This document shows positions 30,525 to 42,455 of a stretch of DNA of 43,332 nucleotides, piece after piece. Position 1 is the stretch's first letter. Each line of letters starts with the position of its first letter. The stretch is taken from positions 306,559-349,890 of the forward strand of contig BJOX01000190.1 in the NCBI GenBank assembly GCA_009731375.1. The letters run 5' to 3'. Source of the stretch: Paulinella micropora. Its lineage: Eukaryota; Cercozoa; Imbricatea; Euglyphida. The translations under genes were made by a program, and so were the position numbers. The notes beneath the pieces were generated by a model, which had not been told where the DNA came from, searched no databases, and saw nothing but the letters and a program-made list of their open reading frames with translations.

Positions 30525-31087
30525 ATGGAGGACGAGACTGAGCAGGGTGATCTAGAGGTAACACCATTCAATTATGGTCCTGGTACCCTGAATGGGTCGT
30601 TTGATGCCTCAATTCACAGTTGCGTCTTTTATGCATAAAAGCTGATGGTGTGAATTTGAAAGTGTAGAAGTGGCACTTGGATTGACCGGTGCATGTAGGG
30701 ATCATTGTTGCAGAAAAGTTTTTCTCACTACATATCTTATGAAAAACCAGTAATTGCCTTTGGAAATCGCCGTACGATGGCACGACCAAGGTATTGGAGG
30801 CAACAATACGAACATTACATTGGAGAGATCATCAAACGACTTTACCCAGAATGCCCAGTGCCACACCAGTCGTTAGTAGGGAGGACTTAACGTGGTCCGA
30901 GGCGGAGGCTTGGAAAGAGCGCCTTGACCATGAACTTGATGGAAAATGGTTCAGAACAGAGAGTGGGAGTGCTATGCTCGTTTCTCCTCTGTCCAGTGTG
31001 TGTTTGTTTGATGTTTGTTTCGCACTGGTCCTACTTGGCTTTATAGAAGCCTTAACGGAAGCAGCAAAAGGAACTTCAGTGGAGTAG
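30525..31087 (+). other. unidentified ORF fragments
   Basis: Plus-strand pieces: MEDETEQGDLEVTPFNYGP from 30525, MARPRYWRQQYEHYIGEI from 30777 (same frame, stops between), and REDLTWSEAEAWKERLDHEL in the next frame up to 31087. The charged, gene-like composition suggests exons or a decayed gene, but no domain is recognised and no consistent splice model was found. Confidence 0.25.
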
Positions 31088-31251
31088 GTGTGCTCTGGTG
31101 TCTTGCCAGTAGAAGAGCACACAAAAGCCAAATGTGTACAAGGGCTAACTTGAAGGTTACTACAGTGCCAGCCTGTGACCGTTGAAATTGATGGCTTATT
31201 TGCAGTTGAAGTTTTTCGTTTGAGGATCACGGTGCTGGAGTGATTGTTTTC

Positions 31252-31321
31252 GTCTGATGTCTTTGCGACAGGTCAGCAAAAAATAAATTTGTGCTTGTCT
31301 GATATCTTTGCGACAGATCAG
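31252..31321 (+). repeat. two-copy direct repeat, period 45
   Basis: GTCTGATGTCTTTGCGACAG and GTCTGATATCTTTGCGACAG at 31252 and 31297, each followed by a near-identical GTCAG/ATCAG end. Confidence 0.75.
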
Positions 31322-31329
31322 AAACTGAG

Positions 31330-32385
31330 AAATCAGCCTTTAGCTGTCACGGTGGACTCCAAATGTGACTATCCCCAACGATAGCTCAATGGAAGAGTAA
31401 GTCCGAGTCGGTAATATTAATATAACCAAACACAATCCTCAAAGAGAATGATGTCTCGTTATATTAGCTCAGTGACGCAAAGACAAAAAAAGGCGCACAA
31501 AGCCTTCACCAGGGTAAAATTAGCATTTCAGACGTGCCCGGCCAGACGAAACGAGTCAGGATATAAATAACTTAGTAAGTTTTTACCTGATAATTCGGGG
31601 GTCGATATCCACAATTTTTCGATGTATTCAGTCACCCGTTAAAAACTTGAGTTATCACATAAACCTATAAAAATTTGACGTATAAAAAGTTTATCCTCAG
31701 CTACAGTCACGGTAGAGAACTGTGACTTTGACTTATATGCAAAGTTTGACCTAGATGATATTAATATAAAAAGTTTGACGTGTCAAAGTTTCTATATAGG
31801 TTAAAGTTTCTATATAGGTCAACTTCAAGTGAAGTTTTTATATATGTCAAACTTCTTTATTGTTGTAAAGTCGGAAGGCTAAAGGATGATGATGAATGTC
31901 GACAGTAATATATACTTCAAGTGACCGTCCAGTGACACGTTTTGCCATGACTCATGATATCATGTGGAGTCACGATCGCCGCGTAACTCGCTGGTCATTA
32001 GATTATTTATAACCGTCACGTTATTTTTTTACACAAACATTATCTTAATAAAATACTTGCCACTATTAATAGTAGGAATTAGTGGGAAGCTGAAGAGATA
32101 ACTTGAAATGGAAGTGGTATTATCCATGTCTATAGAGAGTGTTCAGTGTGACCGCAAAAGCTGAGAAATTGAAAAGGCGACCGTGACGATGATAGTATAA
32201 GCGGCCACAAAGTTGGAGGATTTGTCTCATGATGACGGGCCGCCCGCAATTTTTGAAAAACTGATTACTATCATCATAATATGATCCTGGGCTACCAACC
32301 AATCAGATATTCAAATGTTTATTTAAAGACTGGGCCGTTCTTTCCCGATTTTTGACGGTGAGGCCATCGGCGGAGCCAAGATGTT
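31330..32385. other. AT-rich spacer, no gene recognised
   Basis: Contains repeated AAAGTTTCTATATAGGT units (about 31785-31830) and many TTTGAC/GTCAAA words. It lies downstream of the minus-strand Sel1/RING gene and would hold its 3' end. Confidence 0.55.
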
Positions 32386-32870
32386 CTAAAATGGCTGTCT
32401 GCAATTTGGACAAGTGACATCCCACTTCTTCTCTTTGCAATTTTGAATCCACGGTTCATAACAGTCTGGATGAAAAAGCTTGCCACAGCTGGGCTGCTTG
32501 TTGATTCCTGGCTCCTCTGTCTCGTCCAAACTACATATCATGCACGGCTCGGGCTCATCATCCTCTTCCTTATATCCTCTTTCTCCTCTGTTGCTTGAGG
32601 TAATTTGTTGACCGACAGGGTCCCGTCTTCTTGGACATGCTGTGCGCTTGCGGCTTGTGTGTCATCATGCGTTGCCTCCTTTTCTTGCGGGTTATCATGA
32701 CTGCTCGGTGAGTGTTTAACGTCACCCTCTTGCATACCACATACATACTGCTTCTTTTTCTTCCTTCTCTTCTTTTTCATCTTCTTTTGTCCTATACTTT
32801 CTGGCAAGGAGCTCGAGGGGAACTTAAGAGAAGAAGAAGCAGCAGCATCAGAAGAAGCAGCAGCAGCAGA

Positions 32871-32904
<34 letters not shown>

Positions 32905-34650
32905 GAAGAAGAAGAAGAAGAAGAAGAAGAAGAAGAAGAAGAAGAAGAGGAGGAGGAGGAGGAGGAGGAGGTGGAGAAGGAGGAGGAGAAGGAGGAGGAG
33001 AAGGAGGAGGAGGAGCTGGATTTGCTTTCACGTGCACTCGCTGCCCGTTTCGCAAGGATCTGGGACCTCGTTATTTCCAGTAAGCGATCGTAATCACGCA
33101 GTGATTTATCAGCTGCTATTTCTGCCTCCAGATGACGCCACGTTTCCAGAATCTCTTTGCCAAAAATGACCAGGTTCTGTCCAAATGCATGCCGGAGATC
33201 CCATACCAGATCTTTCGCTTCAAGAGAAATATCAGCTCTCCGGCAAGCATGAGACAATAACCAAATCATATCGGATAGTAAATTCGTCAAATCTGGGTTT
33301 TTAGTATGATCGAAGCGAGGTATCTTTGCTTGTATGCGGACGAGGATGCTCTCCAACTTATACTTATTGTCTGACTGATAGAGATCATCCAACAGTTTCA
33401 GGCGATAGAGCTGCGCCAAAGCAACCATGGCTTCAGGGTTTCCTTTTGGCACGATGAGATGACGGCATTGGCACTCCGATCGTGTGCTGACCAGGGTTTG
33501 GTCTTGGGATTTTGTCTGTCTGCAACCGACCCACCAACCGATGGCTGCTTCGTAATAATATTTATTCGCCATCTGAATATCCTGAGGTGAGCCGTACGTC
33601 CCAAAAAGCATGGCATCGCCCAGCTGGAGCATCTTTTCGTCTGACCTTTCCGCCGCACGCGCGAGATCAGCGAGCTTGTGTTCTGTTGGGCTGGATTTTA
33701 CAAAAGCATCGAATCTTTCAAGTACTTGTCAAGATCGCGAAATGGCCGCCGGCGAATCATAAGCAAAGCATTCTCTTGTTCTGGCTGAAGTTTGCGATAT
33801 GCTAAGGAGAGCAGCGGGCCAGGTGGAAAAGGGAAAGCAGGAGAAATGGACGAGGAAGAGGAAAATGACAACGGAGAAGAAGAAGAAGAAGAAGAAGAAG
33901 AAGAAGAAGAAGAAGAAGAAGAAGAAGAAGAAGAAGAAGAAGAAGAAGCTGAGAGCGACTGCAATGATGGAGATTTGGCATCAAAAGAATGTGAAAGAGC
34001 ATCTGATTCAACCATCTCGCTTGCAGGAGCTTCAGCTGCGCATTTGATTGTTTCCTGAAGCATCTCTGCCAACTGAGCAGACATGAACGGCTCTTTGTAC
34101 TTGAGATCCATCGCCTTACGGAACCAGTACACAGCCAGCCGAGGATCCCTTTTCACGCCCAAGCCTGCAAGTAAGTTGGAGCAAGTGACACAAAATAACT
34201 ACACGCGACAGGTTATACAAAATGAAAACAACCACAATAATAGTAACAACAGCAGCAATAACGACGACGACGACGATGACGGCAACGACAACTGAAAAGG
34301 CATCTAAATACACAGCTTCGCCACCAAACCGAAGATACAACTGCTTCACATAAAAAATAACAACAAAGGATCGCAAGAAAAGTTACCATACAGATAGCTC
34401 TTGCCGATCAAAACCATGTAAGCACCTGAATACATACACGCTTCTACTTGCTCCTCTTGATGATTAACGTAATTACCTTTCCCTTCATGATCCTCATGGA
34501 GTTCAATGCATTTCAAAAAGTGTTGTATTGCCATCTCAAAGTTCTGCTCCACGCCGGTCCCGTCGTAATAACATAAGCCAATAGTGCCATGTGATCCCAT
34601 ATCGCCCCCCTCCAGGGCGCGACGATACCAGTCCAGACCCGTCTTGTGAT
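32386..34650 (-). CDS. Sel1-like repeat protein with C-terminal RING-type domain (partial, three frames)
   Basis: Reading leftwards, exon 34650-34387 has acceptor GTAGATAG and gives HKTGLDWYRRALEGGDMGSH, IGLCYYDGTGVEQN and GAYMVLIGKSYLYG. After a GT-AG intron (34386-34165) it continues in phase as LGVKRDPRLAVYWFRKAMD, so consecutive Sel1 repeats are clear. A poly-Ser tract (CTT repeats) follows. The frame changes near 33720-33735, then MLQLGDAMLFGTYGSPQDIQ and a helical region follow, with a second poly-Ser/Ala tract. A second frame change before about 32600 gives the C-terminal domain CMICSLDETEEPGINKQPSC, GKLFHPDCYEPWI and CPNC, stop TAG 32388-32386. It resembles a RING-H2 finger, but Lys replaces the His of the C-G-H-x-F-H core. 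Sel1 repeats usually scaffold protein complexes and RING domains recruit E2 enzymes, so a ubiquitin-ligase role is inferred. The frame changes may be indels, or introns whose pyrimidine tracts are the CTT repeats. 5' exons were not found. Confidence 0.65.
32830..33018 (+). repeat. (CAG)n/(GAA)n/(GGA)n triplet tract in the Sel1/RING gene
   Basis: On the minus strand it reads as poly-Ser then poly-Ala if coding, or as a polypyrimidine stretch ending near CTTGCCAG if intronic. Confidence 0.85.
33873..33950 (+). repeat. (GAA)n triplet tract in the Sel1/RING gene
   Basis: An almost perfect GAA run of over 70 bases, poly-Ser on the coding strand. It is either a polymorphic homopolymer in the protein or part of an intron. 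Confidence 0.85.
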
Positions 34651-34772
34651 CTATCTACATACAGCCACTGTTTGAAAACGGTCATCAGGGGTTTTCTGGT
34701 GAGCAGATTCGATGCAGCAGGCTTGGAGAGGTGATTAGTGATGATGCCATGGTTGATATTTTCCTAGTGCTA

Positions 34773-36058
34773 GGGTTCAAAAGTTTCTCCCCATACTTCA
34801 ACACTATCTTCCCTTGAGCCAGCGCTGCAGCCTGTAGCCCAGGTAATATGCACAGCAAGTACAGCACACACAGATGTGTGTCCCTCAACCGCACCTCCCC
34901 ACTCGCTTTCCCTGGGGAGAGTTTGAAAAAGTTGGAAAAGTCTCAAAAATCGGATCTGACAAAAAGCCAGATTTTCGACATTTTTCAACTTTTCTAAATT
35001 CTCTCCAGCAAGAGCAAGTGGGAAGGTGTGGTTAAGGGAAACACATCTATGGGTGTTATGCATGCTGTATATCAGCTGCGTGGCTGTAGCGCTTGCTTCG
35101 GGAAAGATAGGGTGAAAGTATGCATGTATCCCTCCATCGCAGGATGGTCCGACAAAGGACCGCCTTGCCGGGAGGCTATCTTTCCCTGAGCAAGCGTTGC
35201 AACATACGACGCAGTTTATCTGCACAGCGCACATAACGCTCCATAGATATGTGCCCCGCAATGGCACCCTCCCACTCGCTCTCCCTGGCGAGAATTTTGA
35301 AAAGTTCGAAAAGGGTCCAAAATCGGTACAAAGGACCACCCTCGGGACCAGAAGGTTATCTTTCTCTGAGCAAGCGCTGCAACCTTCAGCGCAGCTCATA
35401 TGCACAACACACAAAGTGCCCAGAGATGTGAGCCCCGCAACCACACCTCTCCACTCGCTCTCTCTGGCGAGCTTTTAGAAATGCTGGAAAAAGGTCCAAA
35501 GTCGGTCAGACAAAGGACCACGCCAAGTTTCCCCAAAGTCTGCCGATCTAAATCCCAACGAACACGTATGGGGCTACATAGATATGGAACTCAGTGTCAA
35601 CCGCCCAACGACCATACCCGCATGGAAGCGCCGACTGATCAAAGTCTGGCGAAGGGTGGACGTGAAGATGGTGGAGAAGATGGCGACCGGGATGAGACAA
35701 AGATGCGCACTGTCATCACCACTGGAGGAGAATGGACTGACTAGATGCATCCTGTGGAAGCTCACGACCGCAGCACCCCAACACTGCAACGGCAAGATAG
35801 CTTTGCTCGAGGCGTAGAAGAAGGAAGCAACTATAAGTAAAATCCACAGTCCCAGAATGGCCCTTTGTCGGACCCGATTTTTGAGACTTTTCCAACTTTT
35901 TCAAACTCTCGCCAGGGAAAGCGAATGGGGAGGTGCGGTTGAGGGACACACATCTGTGTGTGATGTACTCGCTGTGCATATGACCTGAGCTACAGGCTAC
36001 AGCGCTAGCTCAGGGTAAAATAGAGTTGACGTATGGGGAGAAACATTTGAACCACCCT
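34773..36058. mobile_element. Tc1/mariner-type transposon relic with long inverted repeats
   Basis: Left arm 34773-34966 and right arm 35861-36058 are inverted copies about 200 bp long. The ends are GGGTTCAAAAGTTTCTCC and, on the opposite strand, GGGTGGTTCAAATGTTTC, each flanked by TA. At least three further degenerate arm copies lie inside: 34994-35112 inverted, and 35176-35345 and 35366-35525 direct. The only coding remnant is the end of a transposase. It sits upstream of, and probably within an intron of, the Sel1/RING gene. Confidence 0.75.
35530..35816 (+). pseudogene. Tc1-type transposase, C-terminal fragment
   Basis: Reads SPKSADLNPNEHVWGYID, then PAWKRRLIKVWRRVDVKM, then MATGMRQRC. 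This matches the SPDLNPIEHxW box with the third catalytic acidic residue region and the following helix of Tc1/mariner (DDE_3) transposases. The N-terminal DNA-binding part and the first two Asp are missing. The arms on both sides replace them, so this is a deletion derivative. Confidence 0.8.
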
Positions 36059-36060
36059 TT

Positions 36061-36540
36061 ATATATGGTCAGGGGCGAGAGTGTTACGTTTTTCAAAGCA
36101 TATGTGTCAAAAAAACGAAAATAATAAATGATAAATTCATGATTATGTGTGTATATAATTTTGTGTATCTATGTATGTATGTGTACGTATTCATGTGTAT
36201 GTGTGCACGGTATAGGTATCTGTGAGTGTGTCTCTATTTATGTCTATGTGTGTCTATTAATGCATGTATGCGCACCGCGATTCCTCCCTCTCCCGAGAAG
36301 TGGCGTGAGCCCCAATTTCTCATGGCTGGTGGGTAGCCCGCGGCCACCGCTTGTCGTATCAGATGCAACTGCCGGGCTGGATCCACCCTTGATGATACAG
36401 GACTTCGCTCTCCATATATAATCTTGCCCCACGCGAGCCCGTAAACCGGTCTTGCTTAATCTCCCTTTGAGCCCCCAGGCCTCCTTTGAGCCTTCTTGCC
36501 TTTCTTTCCCATGCGCTACTTGGAAGGAAGAGAGCGCTTC
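36061..36540. other. spacer, no gene recognised
   Basis: TGTG/TATG-rich sequence to 36260, then about 280 bases of balanced composition (36270-36540) containing GCCGGGCTGGATCCACCC. The latter may be part of a dispersed repeat. No second copy is present in the window. Confidence 0.45.
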
Positions 36541-37272
<732 letters not shown>

Positions 37273-38227
37273 NNNNNNNNNNNNNNNNNNNNNNNNNNNN
37301 NNNNNNNNNNNNNNNNNNNNNNNNNNNNNNNNNNNNNNNNNNNNNNNNNNNNNNNNNNNNNNNNNNNNNNNNNNNNNNNNNNNNNNNNNNNNNNNNNNNN
37401 NNNNNNNNNNNNNNNNNNNNNNNNNNNNNNNNNNNNNNNNNNNNNNNNNNNNNNNNNNNNNNNNNNNNNNNNNNNNNNNNNNNNNNNNNNNNNNNNNNNN
37501 NNNNNNNNNNNNNNNNNNNNNNNNNNNNNNNNNNNNNNNNNNNNNNNNNNNNNNNNNNNNNNNNNNNNNNNNNNNNNNNNNNNNNNNNNNNNNNNNNNNN
37601 NNNNNNNNNNNNNNNNNNNNNNNNNNNNNNNNNNNNNNNNNNNNNNNNNNNNNNNNNNNNNNNNNNNNNNNNNNNNNNNNNNNNNNNNNNNNNNNNNNNN
37701 NNNNNNNNNNNNNNNNNNNNNNNNNNNNNNNNNNNNNNNNNNNNNNNNNNNNNNNNNNNNNNNNNNNNNNNNNNNNNNNNNNNNNNNNNNNNNNNNNNNN
37801 NNNNNNNNNNNNNNNNNNNNNNNNNNNNNNNNNNNNNNNNNNNNNNNNNNNNNNNNNNNNNNNNNNNNNNNNNNNNNNNNNNNNNNNNNNNNNNNNNNNN
37901 NNNNNNNNNNNNNNNNNNNNNNNNNNNNNNNNNNNNNNNNNNNNNNNNNNNNNNNNNNNNNNNNNNNNNNNNNNNNNNNNNNNNNNNNNNNNNNNNNNNN
38001 NNNNNNNNNNNNNNNNNNNNNNNNNNNNNNNNNNNNNNNNNNNNNNNNNNNNNNNNNNNNNNNNNNNNNNNNNNNNNNNNNNNNNNNNNNNNNNNNNNNN
38101 NNNNNNNNNNNNNNNNNNNNNNNNNNNNNNNNNNNNNNNNNNNNNNNNNNNNNNNNNNNNNNNNNNNNNNNNNNNNNNNNNNNNNNNNNNNNNNNNNNNN
38201 NNNNNNNNNNNNNNNNNNNNNNNNNNN
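37273..38227. other. 955-base assembly gap
   Basis: Ns flanked on both sides by (GA)n, so the gap probably spans an unresolved GA-rich microsatellite. The length is an estimate of the assembler. Confidence 0.95.
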
Positions 38228-39033
<806 letters not shown>

Positions 39034-39345
39034 GAGATATCGACTAATGTCAGAAAAAAGGAGCTTCTGATTTCGTCAACCAAGGAAGTCTGTGTAAAGT
39101 ATTGACCCGATGCCCAGCTAAGCCGTGATGTTTGCACGGAAGGGACTGATACAGGCGATACCAACGCTCCCTAGTACCAGGCGGGGCCAGGGCTCGTTCC
39201 ATAAGCGCCCCTTGCAGAACGAGCTCCCACCTCCATTACAGAGGGCCCAGTAAGCAGATGGAGTTTCGAGACTGTTCGACAGTCTAGTATAAACCGACAG
39301 AGCACTGTGGGTTTTATTCCGGGCTCAACAAGCGAGAAAGGGCAC
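39034..39345 (-). repeat. SINE-like dispersed repeat, copy 3 (inverted)
   Basis: Reverse complement of 397-705 with scattered differences (for example GGGTCAATACTTTACACAG versus GGGTTAGTACTTTACCCACAG). Its (ATCT)n tail corresponds to the GATA run before it. The homology ends near GAAAGGGCACCCTG. Confidence 0.75.
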
Positions 39346-40096
39346 CCTGAGGGAACAGGATTGTGCTTCCCGTCGCTATTTCGGCATGTGACTTATAGGC
39401 GTATGGCTAGGCACACATAAGGCACCCCANNNNNNNNNNTAGTTATAAGTTCATGTTTAAAACAAACAATGCAAACATGCAATTTTTGAGATAAAAGTGG
39501 CAGCAGCCCAGATAAACGGCAAATTTTGACATTTTGTTTGCAAGGCGTTTCAAGGTTTGCAAGAGGTGACCTTTTTCTCCTCATTGTCCTGGATAAACAA
39601 GAAGAAGAACAAGAGACAAAAGCGATAACAAGAACAAGAACAAGAACAAGAACAAGAACAAGAACAGGGACAAGAACAAGAACAAGAACAAGAACAAGAA
39701 CAAGAACAAGAACAAGAACAAGAACAAGAACAAGAACAAGAACAAGAACAAGGACAAGGACAAGGACAAGGACAAGGACAAGGACAAGGACAAGGACAAG
39801 GACAAGGACAAGAACACAAGAACAAGGACAAGAACAAGAACAAGAACAAGGGCAAGAACAAGAACAGAGACAAGAACAACAAGCAGTAGTAGTAGTAGTT
39901 GACTTCCTGATCTCAAGTGTACGTCCTCCGCTGCTCTTGGTAGGTGGAATTGTTGTTGTTCTAAGTATTGCTAGTAAGTATTCTAGGTATTGTTTAACTA
40001 CTACAACTACTGATTTTTTTAATTTTTTATTATTATTATTATTTTTTTTTAAAAAACTAAAAAAGCTGAATGACAACTGTTGACACACACTTGCAG
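39346..40096. other. upstream region of the Cys-rich gene, with gap and (AAGAAC)n
   Basis: Contains Ns 39430-39439, unique sequence to 39600 and a hexanucleotide AAGAAC/AAGGAC repeat (39625-39885). A T-rich segment follows, ending in the acceptor CACTTGCAG at 40096. It probably holds promoter and 5' UTR, possibly with an intron. No TATA box is assigned. Confidence 0.55.
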
Positions 40097-40480
40097 GGTA
40101 TGCCGGATCGTGCCAATCGCGTAGAGAAAGCGCGCGCAGAGTGTTACGATATTCGCGCAGAGCTGCTGGCCTGCAGGATACGGGAGGTGCCCGGCTATAA
40201 GCCTGGGTATGTGCCATATCTCTATCTTCTATCTCTATCTCTATCTCTATCTCTCTCTATCTCTATCTCTATCTATCTCTATCTCTATCTCTATCTCTAT
40301 CTCTATCTCTATCTCTAACTCTATCTCTAACTCTATCTCTAACTCTATCTCTCTATCTCTCTATCTCTATCTCTCTATCTCTATCTCTATCTCTATCTCT
40401 ATCCTTATCTCTATCTCTCTCTCTCGCTCTCGCTCGCTCTCGCTCTCGCTCTCGCTGTCGCTGTCGCTGTCGCTATCTCT

Positions 40481-40529
<49 letters not shown>

Positions 40530-40661
40530 CTCTCCTTTTACTCGCTCTCTCCTTTTACTCGCGGCAGTGCTGGGACTGATTGTTGTTGTTGTTGTTGTTG
40601 CTTTCTTTCTCTCTCTCTCTCATCTCTCTCTCGCTCTCATCTCTCTCTCTCTCTATCTCTC

Positions 40662-40695
<34 letters not shown>

Positions 40696-41158
40696 ACCTT
40701 TTACTCGCGGCAGTGCTGGGACGGAAGCTAAAGCAAATTCACACATATATACATAGCAAGACACACAAACTCCCCCTCCCACCCCACCCCCCACCTCTCG
40801 CTCTCTCTCTCTCTTTGTTGTTGTTGTTGTTGTTGTTATTGTTGCTGCTGCTGCTGCTGTTGTTGCTGTTGTTGTTGTTGTTGTTGTTGTTGTTTTTGTT
40901 GTTGTTGTTGCTTTTAGGCAATGCCTGGATGAAAGCTACAATAACGCTTGCGAATCGAACGATATTGCCTTGCGCAAGTGCTACAGCTTAGCCTTGTGCG
41001 GCAAGGCAGGTATTATCTATATATATACATATATACATATAGTATATATACGTGTGCGTATGTGTATGTGTATGTATGCATGGTATAGCAAAGAAGCTCT
41101 ATGAGAAACCGCGCACGATATCTCGTGCTGAGGTCATCAAGTACAATAATAAGGTGCT

Positions 41159-41196
<38 letters not shown>

Positions 41197-42179
41197 GCGC
41201 GCGCGCGCGCGCGCGCGCTCTCTCTCTCTCTCTTTCTCTCTCTCTCACGGTACGCGCGCGTGTGTATGAGGACAACAACAGCATCAGCAGCAACAATAAC
41301 AACGACATCAGCAACGACAGCAATAAACAACAAAAACAACAACAACAGCAACAAAAACAACAACAATGACAATAATAACACAACAGCAATAATAACTATA
41401 ACAGCGACAAGAAAGTGTATGAAACAGTATGAATTCCTGTTTGGACTCAAGTGAGGTACCAGCAGAACGCAAGTGTAAGCTCTGGTGGCACAAAAACCTA
41501 AAATCTCTGGCTTTGTGCCACCCGGCACCAAATTTTTTTGTTGTTGTTTGTTGTCGTTGCGGCCAGGTCATGCAATGTTTGGGGAAGCACTATGAAGCTC
41601 TTTTTGATCTCAGTGACATCTATCAACAAAAATACGGGTCACTCCTCGCTCTTTCTTATGTCTGTACCAACGTATGCATGTATGTATGTATGTATGTATG
41701 TATGTATGCACGTATGTATGCATGTATGTATGTATGTATGTATGCACGTATGTATGTATGTATGTATGTATGTATGCATGCATGTATGTTTGTATGTTTG
41801 TATGTTTGTGTGTATGGTAGAACGATGAAATCAAAGATCATCTTACTTGAATGTCGACTGCGATATTTTCAAAAATGAACAAAAATTAAAACTTGCCTTT
41901 TGTTTATCCACGCTTCCATGTTCGTCATACCTTTTTTCTCTCTGTGCTGCTTTTTGTTTATCCTCTTCACTGCCTCTTTGTCCTAGGTTGTTTATCCTCT
42001 TCACTGCCTCTTTGTCCTAGGTTTATGGAGCAGGATGAAAATTGTACTCCGCCGCCAGTCATGCAACATTTTCCTACCAGGTGTGTTCCGATGTATTTAT
42101 TATTTTTACTGTTATTTATTTATTAATATCAATATTCATGTTGTTATTAATATTATTATCCCTGCAGGTGTTGGGAGTA
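40097..42179 (+). CDS. small Cys-rich protein, CHCH (CX9C)-like
   Basis: Six exons: 40097-40206 (ATG at 40100), 40918-41009, 41089-41153, 41567-41637, 42021-42080 and 42167-42179. All introns are GT-AG and the phases close to 408 nt (135 aa plus TAG). The protein starts MPDRANRVEKARAECYDIRA. Cysteines lie at 15, 25, 38, 47, 57 and 63, with spacings C-x9-C, C-x8-C, C-x9-C and C-x5-C, in a helical context (CYDIRAELLAC, QCLDESYNNAC, DIALRKCYSLALC). Paired CX9C helices are typical of mitochondrial intermembrane-space (CHCH) proteins such as respiratory-complex assembly factors. That location is an inference. The second half (ISRAEVIKYNNK, VMQCLGKHYEALFDL, FMEQDENCTPPP) is unassigned. The first three exons are firm. 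The donor at 41637 and the last, five-codon exon were chosen because they keep the frame. Confidence 0.6.
40215..40720 (+). repeat. (TATCTC)n and (CT)n microsatellite in intron 1 of the Cys-rich gene
   Basis: Hexanucleotide TATCTC repeat, then CTCG/CTGTCG variants, then CT runs. A segment with CTCGCGGCAGTGCTGGGACTG occurs twice (about 40558 and 40705), so part of the intron was duplicated. Confidence 0.85.
40796..40913 (+). repeat. (CT)n-(GTT)n microsatellite before an acceptor
   Basis: A CT run and GTT/GCT triplets fill the end of the intron up to acceptor TTTTAG at 40917. Confidence 0.9.
41161..41245 (+). repeat. (CT)n-(CG)n-(CT)n microsatellite
   Basis: A CT run, about 20 bases of alternating CG (41196-41218), then CT again, starting just after the exon 3 donor. 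Alternating CG is a classic Z-DNA-prone sequence. Confidence 0.9.
41452..41532 (-). repeat. hairpin repeat unit inside an intron of the Cys-rich gene
   Basis: The reverse complement matches 43181-43262 with only a few differences. It carries the inverted repeat GGTGGCACAAA and TTTGTGCCACC. The unit ends 34 bases before the acceptor of exon 4. Confidence 0.85.
41672..41815 (+). repeat. (TATG)n microsatellite
   Basis: TATG repeats with GCATG and CGTATG variants in the intron 41638-42020. Confidence 0.9.
41955..42022 (+). repeat. 34-bp tandem duplication carrying two 3' splice sites
   Basis: 41955-41988 and 41989-42022 are identical, each ending in a pyrimidine tract plus TTTGTCCTAGGT. Either CCTAG could serve as acceptor. 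The model uses the second. Confidence 0.9.
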
Positions 42180-42180
42180 G

Positions 42181-42445
42181 GGGGTGGGGGGTTTGGGGGG
42201 AGGGGGAAAATGGAAATTGTGTACCCCCCCCCCCCCAACCCCCCCNNNNNNNNNNNNNNNNNNNNNNNNNNNNNNNNNNNNNNNNNNNNNNNNNNNNNNN
42301 NNNNNNNNNNNNNNNNNNNNNNNNNNNNNNNNNNNNNNNNNNNNNNNNNNNNNNNNNNNNNNNNNNNNNNNNNNNNNNNNNNNNNNNNNNNNNNNNNNNN
42401 NGGGGAAAATGGAAATTGTGTACCCCCCCCCCCCCAACCACCCAC
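42181..42445. other. G/C-rich 3' flank with 156-N gap, probably a false gap
   Basis: GGGGAAAATGGAAATTGTGT plus poly-C stands on both sides of N42246-42401, in the same order. This suggests one sequence was assembled twice around an artificial gap. Confidence 0.75.
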
Positions 42446-42455
42446 CCGCATTTTC

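Noticed and set aside
36270-36440. SINE or tRNA-like sequence suggested by GGGCTGGATCCACCC
   Set aside because: No second copy in the window and no complete A/B box pattern.
40739-40921. Poly-Asn minus-strand frame and other triplet-repeat frames (16580-16933, 39526-40083)
   Set aside because: Pure repeat translations.
41477-41525. tRNA or ncRNA gene suggested by the GGTGGCAC hairpin
   Set aside because: No cloverleaf or conserved tRNA loops. It is a member of the hairpin repeat family at 42799-43290.
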